The notes under the pieces: generated by a model
Told to the model about the DNA's origin: nothing
The model's database searches: none
What the model saw: only the letters and a program-made list of their open reading frames with translations
Part shown: positions 63,614 through 64,000 of the stretch, piece after piece
Numbering within the stretch: the first letter of the stretch is position 1
How the letters are laid out: every line of letters begins with the position of its first letter
DNA from: Asparagopsis taxiformis
Taxonomy: Eukaryota; Rhodophyta; Florideophyceae; Bonnemaisoniales; Bonnemaisoniaceae
DNA: 64,000 bases
Reading direction: 5' to 3'
Assembly: GCA_030407315.1 (NCBI GenBank)
Contig: JALQPE010000408.1
Location: forward strand, 24,820 to 88,819
Position numbers and translations under genes: made by a program

Positions 63614-64000
63614 AATGGAATGAGTGGAATTCGGTACAGGATGGCGACCGCTCGGCGAGACAGTCAAATTTGACGACGTATCTCGTGACGTTTGCACTCT
63701 TTCGTGAGGAACACTGGTGTGATATCGAACGGAACAGAGTATACGGGTACACAGCACTGGAAAGGTCTTGAAACCCGTAACCGGTGTAGGTAATAAGTTG
63801 TGACGGATACGTGGAGTAGAAAAAATATTAAAAAAGATTGTGATTCCCTGTCTTTGAGTGTTGTACTGCACGGCCGCCATGGCGGCTGTGACTGCAGTCA
63901 CATAGGTTGTCACAGGTGAATCACGCTTACCAGGTGAGCGACATCCGGACGGCCACTGGGACATGGGATGTCAGCTCAGATGCATTGCTGGCCAGACCAG
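63614..64000. other. Window end, no gene seen
   Basis: Upstream of the methyltransferase gene. It contains palindromes gccgccatggcggc (63873-63886) and gtgactgcagtcac (63888-63901). Transposon ends could lie here or beyond the window. Confidence 0.45.

Noticed and set aside
1..64000. tRNA or rRNA genes
   Set aside because: Several GTTCGA-like strings were checked for a T-arm with a matching acceptor stem. None gave a believable cloverleaf, and no rRNA-like sequence was noticed.

Overview
The window is nuclear DNA of a eukaryote, most likely a florideophyte red alga close to Chondrus crispus. This is an inference. The support is long, mostly intronless genes packed a few hundred bases apart, TATA boxes 50-95 bases before several start codons, animal-type haem peroxidases, a fatty-acid alpha-dioxygenase homologue, Sel1-repeat proteins, and many decayed LTR and DNA transposons. 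Nothing suggests a bacterial, plastid or mitochondrial origin. No tRNA, rRNA or CRISPR was seen.

Layout. 1-5469: repeat remnants, no convincing gene. 5470-9668: a minus-strand Ty3/gypsy chromovirus with both LTRs and a target duplication, but with most of RT, RNase H and the integrase core deleted. 11416-30275: the main gene block. It holds a multi-pass membrane protein with a duplicated cytosolic module, a secreted Cys-rich GCC2/GCC3-type protein, a large NB-ARC/WD40/TIR protein, an alpha-dioxygenase-like haem enzyme with one 81-nt intron and a divergent unknown neighbour, a divergent pair of paralogues of an unknown family, and a secreted Cu/Zn superoxide dismutase. 32006-38401: two Sel1-repeat paralogues flanking a secreted bacterial-type PI-PLC. 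39345-40238: a long inverted repeat. 40813-42429: a secreted animal haem peroxidase.

43444-64000 is dominated by mobile DNA: a complete but frameshifted Tc1/mariner element with Sleeping-Beauty-like IR/DR ends; a truncated PIF/Harbinger-like transposase; a second gypsy element cut off inside RT by a 274-bp/43-bp tandem repeat; a minus-strand tandem array that reads as a gene of 5-30 nt micro-exons separated by about 90-nt and 103-nt introns; a decayed Plavaka (CACTA-like) transposase; a convergent coiled-coil accessory gene; and a frameshifted gene joining a permuted DNA aminomethyltransferase to a SET domain.

Working together. The dioxygenase, haem peroxidase, secreted SOD and secreted PI-PLC fit oxidative and lipid-signalling defence. 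The NB-ARC/WD40/TIR protein looks like an intracellular receptor of Apaf-1-like build. The most unusual items are the micro-exon array, the TIR-last NB-ARC protein and the methyltransferase-SET gene beside a Plavaka-type transposase.
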